Assembly: GCF_003260265.1 (NCBI RefSeq)
Contig: NZ_QITQ01000008.1
Span: 1-64,000 of the forward strand
DNA length: 64,000 nucleotides
Source: Roseovarius amoyensis
GTDB taxonomy: Bacteria > Pseudomonadota > Alphaproteobacteria > Rhodobacterales > Rhodobacteraceae
Direction of reading: 5' to 3'
Made by a program: the position numbers and the translations under genes. Below the pieces are notes generated by a model. That model was given only the letters and a program-made list of their open reading frames with translations. It searched no databases and was not told the origin of the DNA. Shown here in pieces: positions 37,476 to 45,708 of this stretch (its first letter is position 1; each line of letters opens with the position of its first letter).

Positions 37476-37514
37476 GCGAACCTCCTTAAGAAGATTGGTG
37501 GGGAAACGACGCAA

Positions 37515-37540
37515 GAAGCCCGATCTTCCAACCGGGCTTC
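37515..37540 (-). terminator. Hairpin after DUF6915-like gene
   Basis: Perfect 8-bp stem GAAGCCCG / CGGGCTTC with a 10-base loop, 36 bases past the upstream gene's stop. The T-run is weak, so it may be a terminator or an attenuator in the leader of the 37475 gene. Confidence 0.5.
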
Positions 37541-37575
37541 CGTGCGGCATTCGTTTGGCAAACGACCGAGACCTG

Positions 37576-38037
37576 TCAGGCGCTTTGCGTGGCTTGCGTC
37601 GCGCGCGCCGCCATCCAATCTTTCAGGCCAAGAACGGTTCGTCCGGCGGCGACCTCGGAGGCCCAAGCGACCCTTGGGTCGCCGCAGGGCTCATCGCCGA
37701 CATGGCGGTCGATATGACCATTGGCCATCCATGGCTCGGGCTGGATCCGTCGCAGCCAGTCCGCCATGCTCGGGATCCGGCCCTGACAGTCTTCGCGGAC
37801 ATGCTGCTCCCCGATCCAGCGCACCGGGATCTCTCGCCCTGCGCTATTGGTCAGGGTCACGCCGAAGACACGTTCGGCCTCGAATAGGCCTTGGGCATGA
37901 TGGCGCATAGCTCGGTGCGTGAAGAGCGCGAGGTGCTCTTTCGAGGCGTCAAACCAATCGTGCACAGCCTGATAGTCAGACGGCACCCCGCCGAATTTCC
38001 GGGCAGAGCTTTCGGCATGATGAAGCGGATGCGCCAT
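37576..38037 (-). CDS. DUF6915-like plasmid protein
   Basis: A 153-residue protein from the ATG at 38037 (MAHPLHHAESSARKFGG). Features: DWFDASKEHLALFTHRAMRHHAQGLFEAERVFG and the strongly conserved-looking VRWIGEQHVREDCQGRIPSMADWLRRIQPEPWM. Many histidines near the start and in HRAMRHHAQG could bind metal. I recall this family as DUF6915, of unknown function. The start lies one base after the previous gene's stop, so the two are co-translated. Confidence 0.75.
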   Translation of the reverse strand: MAHPLHHAESSARKFGGVPSDYQAVHDWFDASKEHLALFTHRAMRHHAQGLFEAERVFGVTLTNSAGREIPVRWIGEQHVREDCQGRIPSMADWLRRIQPEPWMANGHIDRHVGDEPCGDPRVAWASEVAAGRTVLGLKDWMAARATQATQSA

Positions 38038-38038
38038 A

Positions 38039-38425
38039 TCAAAGCCCCTCGTCATAGCTGTGCGAACATTCGACATAGCGGTCCGCGTGATCGAGGGTGA
38101 TGCTGTCGTTGCGCAAGTCCCAGGTCAGCGTGCCATATCCGCCTTCGTTGTTTTCGAACCCCGGGTGATGGTGATAGGCAAGCGACCAGGCGAAGTCGCC
38201 AACCTCTGTGGTAAGCGGTTCTGGCAGTTTGACGTCCGCAGGCTGCACCGTCACATCCTCGACATTGCCGGAGTCGCCATAGCCTTCGTATTCGACAGCG
38301 ATCTCGCTGATGCCAAGCGAACGCAGTTGCGCGAGCAGCTCCGTTCGGGATGCCTTCAAGGTGGTTTCGCGCTCTGCACGCCACTGAGCCGCCATTGCGG
38401 CATAATCGATCTGGGGATTGGTCAT
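38039..38425 (-). CDS. DUF6878-like plasmid protein
   Basis: A 128-residue acidic protein (MTNPQIDYAAMAAQWRAERETTLKASRTELLAQLRSLGI) with the later segment ISEIAVEYEGYGDSGNVEDV and FAWSLAYHHHPGFENNEGGYGTLTWDL. I recall this as DUF6878. No signal peptide or membrane segment. The start has GAGGA upstream. It overlaps the DUF6915-like gene's leader and lies downstream of the giant helicase gene. Confidence 0.75.
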   Translation of the reverse strand: MTNPQIDYAAMAAQWRAERETTLKASRTELLAQLRSLGISEIAVEYEGYGDSGNVEDVTVQPADVKLPEPLTTEVGDFAWSLAYHHHPGFENNEGGYGTLTWDLRNDSITLDHADRYVECSHSYDEGL

Positions 38426-38547
38426 GGGTCAGTCCTCTTGTCTGAATTTGGGGGGACCGGGCGTGGCATTGGTCTGCGCGCGCCCGGAAAGCGCAGACCG
38501 GTGAAATCCAGATCCGCGACGCCCGGCCCACAGCCCGCTTTGACTTT

Positions 38548-41500
38548 TCAGGCGGCTTGTTCAGCAGCTCTAGCGGCTCCCTGCCCAACGATCCGGGCCA
38601 GAATGCTTCCCGTGTCGATCCCGTCCCCATGCGGCAGGAACACCCGCAGCTGGAAGGCGATAATCTCAGTGAAACAGCCCATGGCCTTGAGACCTTCAAT
38701 CATGCCCCGATCCGCACCGCCCAGCTCGAGACGCATCTCACCTGCGACCCGGCGACGGGTCAGGGTCAGACCCCGGCCCAGATCGACAGGCGCGGTGGTG
38801 CCGAGGGCGGCGGTCAGCATCTCCTGCGCTGTTTGCGGGTTGGACACGAGGAAGCGGGCGCGCAGCGCTGCCGCCCCTTCCTCGCTCAGCGTGCGCCCGA
38901 TCATCGCCGTCGCCCCATCGGGCGTGACCCGGTAGATGCGCTCATTGGTGGTCGGGATGTCCTTCCAGATCGGCAACAGCAGTCCTGTCAACAGGTAGAG
39001 CTTGGTCGTGGTGGTCTTGGGCAGGGATGCGGCCTCGGCATCCCAAAGTCCTGCAAACTCGGGCCTTCCGATGTCTTCCCAGGCCGAGGACTCGAACCGC
39101 GTCTCTTCGAGGTAGCTGGAGCCATTGGGCCGCACCGCCTTGCGCATCAGCGTGACGATGTCCTCGTCATACATCTGCATCGGGCGCGCCGAGATGAGCG
39201 CCGCGCGTCCAGACGCTCGGTTGACCATCGGCAGCTTGTCGGGATTGCGCGACATGGCCTCTTCGGCGCCCAGGACATGCACCGGGTCGGTGACCTCGAG
39301 CCCGATGATCCGCGTCACGGCGCCGGATTTCGGGCAGGTCCAGAGATCCTCTGTGGAAACCTGCTCGATCCTTTCGCCACGCAGGGTTTCGACGCCGAGA
39401 TCGAGCGTGCCCGCCGCGCGCGCCCGTTCAGTCTGATCGGCAATCCGGCGCATGAACTCGGCAAAGAGCGCGTTCTGCATGTGGATGGGAAGGGCAAGAA
39501 CCCGGTTGAGAAACCGCTGGATCGGGGGAAGCTCTTCGAGCAGCACCCCGTCCTTGTCGATCAGCCGCAGGGCCGTCCAGTCGGTGAAGCTCTCGTAGCT
39601 CATCGCCTCAGCGCGCCCGGCGGCAAGATCGGCGAAATACCCGCGCAGCGCCGCCCGCGCGATCGGGCTTTCGAGATTGTCCTCCTCCCGGAACATGCCC
39701 TGCGAGCCGGTCTCGCGCTGGCCCTTGGTCAAGGCCCCCAGCTGGTCGAGGCGTTTGGCTATCGTCGAGGTGAAACGCTTTTCGCCATGCACATCCGAGG
39801 TGCAGACCCGAAAGAAGGGCGCGCTGACCTGGGCCGAGCGATGCGTGCGGCCCAGCCCCTGGATGGCCGCATCCGCGCGCCAGCCGGGCTCCAGAAGATA
39901 GTGCCGCCGCCGTTTCTGGTTCTTCGCCGTTTGCGCCGCATGGTAGGAGCGGCCCGTCCCGCCCGCATCGGAGAAGATCAGGATATCCTTTTCGCCGTCC
40001 ATGAAGGCTTGGGTCTCCGACGAATTGCTGCTGGTGCTACGCTTTTCGATGAAGAGATGACCACCCTCGGCCTTCAAAGGGCGGATGGACCGGCCAGTGA
40101 CCTCTGCGACGGCCTCGTCGCCAAAAGCCCAGAGGATCTGATCCAGCGCCGAGGGGATCGGGGCGAGCGTCATCAACTCCATCATGGCCGCATCGCGCAG
40201 GTCGAGCGCCTCGCGCGAGACGACGAGCGCCCCGGTCTCATCGCGCAAAGGTTCCGCCACCATAGTGCCGTCGATCTCGACCAGCTTTTGCGCATGAATC
40301 GGGAAGGCCTGTTCGAGGTAGCCCAGCACGTAATCGCGCGGCGTCAAGGCCCCCTCGACCAGCTCGTCCTCCGGGTCCATCGTCTCAAGCCGACGCTTCA
40401 GCAGGCTCTCGCCTGTCGAGACAACTTGGATGACGCAAGCCTTGCCTGCCGCCAGATCGTCCGCGATGGCGCGGATGATGGTCGGGGCTTTCATGCCCAT
40501 CAGGAGATGGTTGAAGAAGCGCTGCTTGGTGCTTTCAAACCGGGACTTGGCCGAGGCGCGTGCGGCCGAGGCATTGGTCTCTCCCGAGGCGTCGTTGACG
40601 CCAGTCGCGGTCAGTGCCGCTTCGAGATTGTGATGGATCGTCCGAAACGCGCCCGCATAAGCATCGTAGATCTCGATCTGGGCCGGGGTGAGCGCATGTT
40701 CCAGCACGTCATACTCCACCCCATCGAAGCTGAGGGCGCGCGCCGTGTAGAGCCCGAGCGTCTTGAGATCACGCGCGACCACCTCCATGGCGGCGACACC
40801 GCCTGCCTCCATCGCCGACACGAAGCTCTCGCGGGTCGGGAAGGGGTATTCCGGCCCCTGCCCCCAGAGCCCCAGCCGCGGGGCATAGGCCAGGTTGTGC
40901 ACGCTGGTGGCGCCCGTGGCCGAGATGTAGAAGACGCGCGCGCGGGGTGCTGCCAGTTGCAGCCGCAGGCCAGCGAGGCCCTGTTGGGAGGGTTTGGCCC
41001 CCCTGCCCTGCTCGGACCCTGCCGCGTTCTGCATGGCATGGGCCTCATCAAAGGCAAGAACGCCGTCAAAGTCTTCACCCATCCAGGCGAGGATCTGGCT
41101 GAGCCGCGTGGTGCCGCATTTGCCCGCGGACCGCAGCGTGGCGTAGGTCACAAAGAGGATGCCGTCGCCCATCGGGATGGGCTGGTCCGGTTTCCATTTG
41201 GAGAGCGGCTGGATGTCGGCGGGCGAGCCGCCGAGATCGGTCCAGTCGCGGATGGCGTCCTCGATGAGCGTGGCGGATTTGGAGACCCAGATCGCCTTCC
41301 TGCGCCCGGAAAGCCAGTTCACGAGAATGAGGCCTGCGCATTCGCGGCCCTTGCCGCAACCGGTGCCGTCGCCGAGGAAATAGCCAAGGCGATAGGCACG
41401 TGCATCCGGGTCATCATCGGCGCGCGTCAGCTTGGTCTGGTCGTCATCGATGGTAAACCGACCGGGCAGGTCGCGCCCATGGGCGTCATGCGCCATGATG

Positions 41501-42810
41501 ATGGTTTCCAGCTGCGCCTCGGAGAGGTGACCCTCCTCGACCAACCGTGCGGGCAGGCGCAAGTCATCACGACCCGTATTTGAGGGCATGGGCGGGGCAA
41601 CCGAGGCCATGGCGATGCTCTCGACGAGCGGGGTGGGATGTTCCTGCGCACCCGCGATCTCGATCCGTTGCGGACGGTAGCGCGCATAGATGTCCGAGAT
41701 GGGCGTGTTGTCGCGCGGGATATCAAAGCTCGTGAAAGTTAGCGGGACAACGGCATTGGCCCGAGGCTTGGAGGCGGCGACAGGCGCAGCGGCGGTCTTG
41801 CGCGGAGCAGAGGATGGAACGGTCGGCCGAATGTGCGGGATCGCTGCTGCCCGTTGGGCGGGGTGCATCTCAGGCCGGGTTGCGGCCACGGCGTCGACAA
41901 AAGGAAGGGCTTCATCCAGATCGCACACAACGGCGCGGATCATCTCGCAATCCTCCTGCACCTTGTCGAAGATCATGAGCTGGGTTTCGACAGAGGTGCC
42001 GAGCTTGCGATAGACCTGTCCCGGCATCGTCAGCGCCAATCGCGGCGTCAGGAGACCGCAGGCGCGGGACCAATGCGCGGCATCGCGTTCGGGCGTGAAT
42101 CCCGGCGGCATGATCGCCACCAGCCGCCCGCCGGGTGCCAGGCGCTTTGCAGCCGCGATGAGATGCTTGGCGGCGATGTGCTTGTCTCGGGAGCGATCGA
42201 CCGAGGAGGCGAAGGGCGGGTTCATCACCACGACCTCGGGTAGAACCGGCGTCTGCAGCAGATCATCGATATGCTCGCCGTCATGGCCTGTGACCTCGCC
42301 GCCGAAAACCGCGCGCAGGAGGCGCTGGCGAAAGGGGTCGATCTCGTTGAGCAGAAGCGTGGCACCGGCCCGGGCGGCGAAAGCAGCCAGGGCACCGGTG
42401 CCAGCCGAGGGCTCCAGAACGGTCTCGCCCTTGCGGATCGCCGCGGCCCGCAAAACCAGCGCCGCGAATGGCAGCGGCGTGGAAAACTGCTGTAGCCGGA
42501 TCTGCTGCTCTGACCGGCGGGTTTCCGTCAGGAGCCGTGAGGCAAGTAGCCTTGCAGCGGCGGTGTCACCTGCCGCGCCGTTCCCACGCAGCAGCACCTG
42601 GACAGCCGCTGCCTGCATCATGTCATAGGCCATGCGCCAGTCCCAGGCGCCACCGGCATCGCTGCCATGAAACGTCTCGCGCATGATACGCGCGAGCGCT
42701 GAACTGCGCAGGGGTTGGAGGTCGACCTCCGCGCCGATCTGCGCGAGGGCATGTGCGAGATCAGTGTCGGAGATTGGGAATGCCGGGTTTGCCGGATTAG
42801 GCTTGGTCAT
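38548..42810 (-). CDS. Methyltransferase / strawberry-notch-type helicase fusion
   Basis: A 1420-residue protein from the ATG at 42810. The N-terminal third is an adenine-type methyltransferase fold: SAM-binding VLEPSAGTGALAAFAA (about 120-135) and catalytic NPPFASS (about 197). The middle and C-terminus form an SF2 helicase of the strawberry-notch type: GDGTGCGKGRECAG (Walker-A region), FDEAHAMQNA (DEAH box), YISATGATSVHNLAY, and a C-terminal helicase domain with FSDAGGTGRSYHA and QGLGRTHRSAQ. Found on many alphaproteobacterial plasmids and phages; function unknown. An anti-restriction or DNA-processing role is inference. Confidence 0.9.
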   Translation of the reverse strand: MTKPNPANPAFPISDTDLAHALAQIGAEVDLQPLRSSALARIMRETFHGSDAGGAWDWRMAYDMMQAAAVQVLLRGNGAAGDTAAARLLASRLLTETRRSEQQIRLQQFSTPLPFAALVLRAAAIRKGETVLEPSAGTGALAAFAARAGATLLLNEIDPFRQRLLRAVFGGEVTGHDGEHIDDLLQTPVLPEVVVMNPPFASSVDRSRDKHIAAKHLIAAAKRLAPGGRLVAIMPPGFTPERDAAHWSRACGLLTPRLALTMPGQVYRKLGTSVETQLMIFDKVQEDCEMIRAVVCDLDEALPFVDAVAATRPEMHPAQRAAAIPHIRPTVPSSAPRKTAAAPVAASKPRANAVVPLTFTSFDIPRDNTPISDIYARYRPQRIEIAGAQEHPTPLVESIAMASVAPPMPSNTGRDDLRLPARLVEEGHLSEAQLETIIMAHDAHGRDLPGRFTIDDDQTKLTRADDDPDARAYRLGYFLGDGTGCGKGRECAGLILVNWLSGRRKAIWVSKSATLIEDAIRDWTDLGGSPADIQPLSKWKPDQPIPMGDGILFVTYATLRSAGKCGTTRLSQILAWMGEDFDGVLAFDEAHAMQNAAGSEQGRGAKPSQQGLAGLRLQLAAPRARVFYISATGATSVHNLAYAPRLGLWGQGPEYPFPTRESFVSAMEAGGVAAMEVVARDLKTLGLYTARALSFDGVEYDVLEHALTPAQIEIYDAYAGAFRTIHHNLEAALTATGVNDASGETNASAARASAKSRFESTKQRFFNHLLMGMKAPTIIRAIADDLAAGKACVIQVVSTGESLLKRRLETMDPEDELVEGALTPRDYVLGYLEQAFPIHAQKLVEIDGTMVAEPLRDETGALVVSREALDLRDAAMMELMTLAPIPSALDQILWAFGDEAVAEVTGRSIRPLKAEGGHLFIEKRSTSSNSSETQAFMDGEKDILIFSDAGGTGRSYHAAQTAKNQKRRRHYLLEPGWRADAAIQGLGRTHRSAQVSAPFFRVCTSDVHGEKRFTSTIAKRLDQLGALTKGQRETGSQGMFREEDNLESPIARAALRGYFADLAAGRAEAMSYESFTDWTALRLIDKDGVLLEELPPIQRFLNRVLALPIHMQNALFAEFMRRIADQTERARAAGTLDLGVETLRGERIEQVSTEDLWTCPKSGAVTRIIGLEVTDPVHVLGAEEAMSRNPDKLPMVNRASGRAALISARPMQMYDEDIVTLMRKAVRPNGSSYLEETRFESSAWEDIGRPEFAGLWDAEAASLPKTTTTKLYLLTGLLLPIWKDIPTTNERIYRVTPDGATAMIGRTLSEEGAAALRARFLVSNPQTAQEMLTAALGTTAPVDLGRGLTLTRRRVAGEMRLELGGADRGMIEGLKAMGCFTEIIAFQLRVFLPHGDGIDTGSILARIVGQGAARAAEQAA

Positions 42811-42913
42811 GGGGATTTTCCTTTGGATCAGGGTCTGAGTTCCAAAGGACAAAAAGCCCGCTTTTGCTTTTCAGCGTGGCGTGGTCAGACCACACTGACC
42901 TTCCAAAGCGTGC

Positions 42914-43066
42914 TCAGGGCTTGGATTGGCCCTGGCGCTTCGCATCAATCAGGGCCTGTGCGGCCTGCATTACCTGAACCTGTGAAGTTTCGGCGCGTGC
43001 TTCCTCAAGCGCGGCCTTTACCTTCATGCGAAACCACGTGTCATACGAATTCGCTTCAGCGGCCAC
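42914..43066 (-). CDS. Short antitoxin-like ORF
   Basis: Fifty residues from GTG 43066: VAAEANSYDTWFRMKVKAALEEAR..VMQAAQALIDAKRQ. The pattern SYDTWFRxKVxxALEEAR..VM resembles the C-terminal half of RelB/DinJ-like antitoxins. It overlaps the end of the 43056-43220 frame, so it may be translated by coupling or be a remnant. No partner toxin follows. Confidence 0.4.
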   Translation of the reverse strand: MAAEANSYDTWFRMKVKAALEEARAETSQVQVMQAAQALIDAKRQGQSKP

Positions 43067-43220
43067 GGAAATGCTCCTCGAGCCCGATATCCAGCAGCTT
43101 GCCGAGGTCATCGGGCATGTCTGCAACGCGCACCGGAATTGGGAAACGGTGCCGCGCCAGGTCAGGCGCGAATTGCTCCTCTTGTCCGGGGTGCTGCCCA
43201 TCCTTTTCCGCTTCAATCAT
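43056..43220 (-). CDS. Small ORF, unknown function
   Basis: A 54-residue frame (MIEAEKDGQHPGQEEQF..HRFPIPVRVADMPDDLGKLLDIGLEEHFRGR). The amino-acid mix is protein-like and acidic, and the frame overlaps the next short frame by 11 bases. No family recognised. It could be the remains of a toxin or antitoxin partner. Confidence 0.35.
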   Translation of the reverse strand: MIEAEKDGQHPGQEEQFAPDLARHRFPIPVRVADMPDDLGKLLDIGLEEHFRGR

Positions 43221-43314
43221 TGTGCTTTCTCCGACCGTATCATTAGCCGATGCTACATCTTCCAGCGTGGCGTCGTAAACGATAATGCCAAAGGGTCATA
43301 GCAAGCTGGCCCAC

Positions 43315-43833
43315 CTACCGATCGGGCACCGCTTCAAGGGATTTCTCGAACCGCTTGTCCGCCGCCGCTGCTTCTTTCAAGAGCGCGTCGAAATTGTCAG
43401 GTGGGTTGCCATTTTTCAACATCCCTTTGAACGTCGCATAGGCATCCGTCTTGCTGCCAAAGGCGCGCAGGGTCTTGTCGTCGTTCACCCAGGCCACCAC
43501 GATGACCTTCGCATCGCTGTTGAACCGGTAGAACAGCCGATACTGCTGGAAGAATTTCGCCCGGAACCAGTGCTTGCGGTGATCGCCGAGTGTGCCGCCT
43601 TGCCGGAAGGCGGCGGCACCCGGATCTGCCGGTATGGCCTCGGTGACCAGCTTGAAGATGGCGGCCAGCCGTTTCGTCGGGTTTTTCTTGCGCCAGGTCT
43701 TAGGATCGCGTGCCTTACGCGCCTCGACCTCTTCAATCAGCCCTTCGAGCTGATCCAGAAAGAGCGGATGCGCATAAATCGACCATCCGTTTACGACAAG
43801 GGGCGCTTGGGCGGGCACGCTATCGCCGCTCAT
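43315..43833 (-). CDS. yhaV: YhaV-type toxin
   Basis: Ribonuclease toxin of the YhaV/PrlF type II system, 172 residues. It begins VNGWSIYAHPLFLDQLEGLIEEVE and contains RKKNPTKRLAAIFKLV and HWFRAKFFQQYRLFYRFN, followed by KVIVVAWVNDDKTLRAFGSKTDAYATF, all characteristic of YhaV. Its start overlaps the antitoxin stop (ATGA). In E. coli such toxins cut mRNA and inhibit translation. Confidence 0.9.
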   Translation of the reverse strand: MSGDSVPAQAPLVVNGWSIYAHPLFLDQLEGLIEEVEARKARDPKTWRKKNPTKRLAAIFKLVTEAIPADPGAAAFRQGGTLGDHRKHWFRAKFFQQYRLFYRFNSDAKVIVVAWVNDDKTLRAFGSKTDAYATFKGMLKNGNPPDNFDALLKEAAAADKRFEKSLEAVPDR

Positions 43834-44156
43834 TCATCCTCGAGCGATAGCGGCGCATCGAGATCGACGTCAACGTCTCCGACCAGTGCTGCAAGACGGT
43901 CATGCAAAGCCCCATCGAAGGCCCGAATGCGGTCCGGATGCGCCTTGATATTGGCTTCGACAAAATCGAGAAAGGCGCCGAGCGCGGGATCTTCCTCTTC
44001 GCTGCGCACGGGCTCGATATAGACCCTGCCACTCGGCTCGGTGCAGTAGCGAATCTGGTCGCCCTTGCCCAGCTTGAGCTGCTTGCGCACACCCGCCGGC
44101 ACGGTCGTCTGATACCGATCCGTGAGTTTCGAAACATCTTGTGCGAGCGCTGTCAT
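43830..44156 (-). CDS. prlF: PrlF/SohA-type antitoxin
   Basis: A 108-residue antitoxin from the ATG at 44156. Residues about 5-45 form an AbrB-like swapped-hairpin DNA-binding domain (DVSKLTDRYQTTVPAGVRKQLKLGKGDQIRY). The C-terminal helical part (FLDFVEANIKAHPDRIRAF) should wrap the toxin. The pair presumably autoregulates its promoter just upstream. Confidence 0.88.
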   Translation of the reverse strand: MTALAQDVSKLTDRYQTTVPAGVRKQLKLGKGDQIRYCTEPSGRVYIEPVRSEEEDPALGAFLDFVEANIKAHPDRIRAFDGALHDRLAALVGDVDVDLDAPLSLEDE

Positions 44157-44282
44157 GGCAGTCTCCTGAAAGAATGGGGGTCTTAGCTGCCTGCGATAGG
44201 TAATGCATTTGCATTGCCGTGTCAAGATAAGCCGCAGGATCTGCTGTCGCCGGGCAGGTCGATGAACCGTCCGGCGCAGCAC

Positions 44283-44936
44283 CTAATTTCGCCTCGCCAG
44301 GAACTCCGCCAGCACAGGACTGGCCGCACCCTTCGCGGAACTGAGCAGCTCCGAGCCCGCAAGCGAGGCCTTCGACAGGCGTACGAGCCCACCGGTTTCC
44401 TCGATGCGGTAGCAGCGGCGTTTTTGCCGCCCCCGCCTGTAGTGCGTCGCGGTGACGATCTGGCAGGTGCTGCCATCGGTGAGCGTCACAGAGGCTGCGA
44501 GCTTGATCTTGTCGCCTTCCTCGTAGTCCGGGATTGCAGCCCAGTCCCGGCAGCGCTGGCGCCAGGCATGGGCATAGCTGTCCGGGTCTTTCAGGTCGGA
44601 GAGGAGCTCGATCAGCCCAAGGGGAGCACGAGATTCATTCGGGCCAGCGCTTTCCTCCATGTCCTTGTAGCCCCAGCAGCCGTCATCGTATCGGGTGAGG
44701 AAGACAGCCCCAAAAGTGATCGACCCATCCGCATCGGTCACATAGGTCGTGTCCTCGACGTGGGTGCCGTCGAGATTGGTGACCCTTGCCGCCGCATACC
44801 AGGTGGAGCCGACCTTGCAGGCCTTGACCAGTTCGGTTTTGCGCGTGTCGCTCTCGAAGCTGCAAAGCCGGGTGATTTCCGCTTTCTCATCCGCGTAGGT
44901 ATTGACACGGCGGTCGGTGTAGAAGAGCCATCCCAT
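44283..44936 (-). CDS. DUF6927-like plasmid protein
   Basis: A 217-residue protein beginning MGWLFYTDRRVNTYADEKAEITRLCSFES. Notable blocks: STWYAAARVTNLDG, ITFGAVFLTRYDDGCWGYKDMEESAGPNESRAPLGLIELLS and HAWRQRCRDWAA. I recall this as DUF6927, common on alphaproteobacterial plasmids, function unknown. Start has AAGGA upstream. The charged tail may be variable. Confidence 0.75.
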   Translation of the reverse strand: MGWLFYTDRRVNTYADEKAEITRLCSFESDTRKTELVKACKVGSTWYAAARVTNLDGTHVEDTTYVTDADGSITFGAVFLTRYDDGCWGYKDMEESAGPNESRAPLGLIELLSDLKDPDSYAHAWRQRCRDWAAIPDYEEGDKIKLAASVTLTDGSTCQIVTATHYRRGRQKRRCYRIEETGGLVRLSKASLAGSELLSSAKGAASPVLAEFLARRN

Positions 44937-45038
44937 CTCAGAGTCCTTTCTCTCATTGGGAAAATTGTTGTCGCCAATGTCCCGAGAGGGCCGCAGGCCT
45001 GGCAGGGTATTGGCGATGCTTGTTTGAGAAAGGGCGCG

Positions 45039-45632
45039 TTACGCAGCCCTCCGATCATCGAGTTCCATCAGCGCATCGAGCGGCACGCGATAGGGCTGCA
45101 TGGCGTCGAAATCCTCGCAATTGCCGCAGTTCTGCACGATCGCGAAGGTGTCGCAGGCATCCTTGAGGATGACCCGGAAGGTGCCGCCGAGGCCCGAGGG
45201 CACCTCGTAGGTCCCGCCGATGAGATAGTCCGAGGCCCGGCGTTTGAGGACGCGGATGCTGTGGCCATCGGTGGCGAGCCGGATCGCACCCCGCCCCCGG
45301 TCGATGAGCACCTGCACGTCATCCAGGATGTCGGTGTAGAACTGGCCGGTCAGATCGCGAAACGCCATGCGGCGCTGCGCCATCCAGTCGGTGTCCCGAA
45401 ACGGGTTCATGCCATCGGCGAAAGCAAAGGACGGATCGGCCTGCTCGGTGGTGACGATACGGGTGGTCGTGCCATCGATGCCGTTTGAGCGCAGATGCAC
45501 GCCATTGCCGACGATGAGGATCAGGGCGGGCCTGTCCACGGGCCCGTTCCAGTTGGGCAGGAAGGTTTTGCAGGCGCGTGCATGGGCGATCTGCGCCGCA
45601 ACAGCGGACGCAGAGAACTTGAGAATAGCCAT
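45039..45632 (-). CDS. Plasmid protein, possibly DUF3085-related
   Basis: A 197-residue protein from the ATG at 45632 (MAILKFSASAVAAQIAHARAC). The stretch LILIVGNGVHLRSNG and FAFADGMNPFRDTDWMAQRR recalls DUF3085 proteins, but the match is from memory and partial. Two cysteines in IVQNCGNCEDF form a CxxC. It lies between the DUF6927-like and ParB-like genes in the accessory module. Confidence 0.65.
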   Translation of the reverse strand: MAILKFSASAVAAQIAHARACKTFLPNWNGPVDRPALILIVGNGVHLRSNGIDGTTTRIVTTEQADPSFAFADGMNPFRDTDWMAQRRMAFRDLTGQFYTDILDDVQVLIDRGRGAIRLATDGHSIRVLKRRASDYLIGGTYEVPSGLGGTFRVILKDACDTFAIVQNCGNCEDFDAMQPYRVPLDALMELDDRRAA

Positions 45633-45708
45633 GGGGATGTCTTTCTGTTCGGTTTGGAAGGGTCGACCCGCGCGGGCGGCATGGTCCACGCGCGGGTCGC
45701 GTGAGGAC

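Noticed and set aside
38557..41583. A 1008-codon plus-strand open frame opposite the helicase gene
   Set aside because: It is the mirror of a high-G+C coding region. The minus-strand protein has clear methyltransferase and helicase motifs, while the plus-strand product has none.
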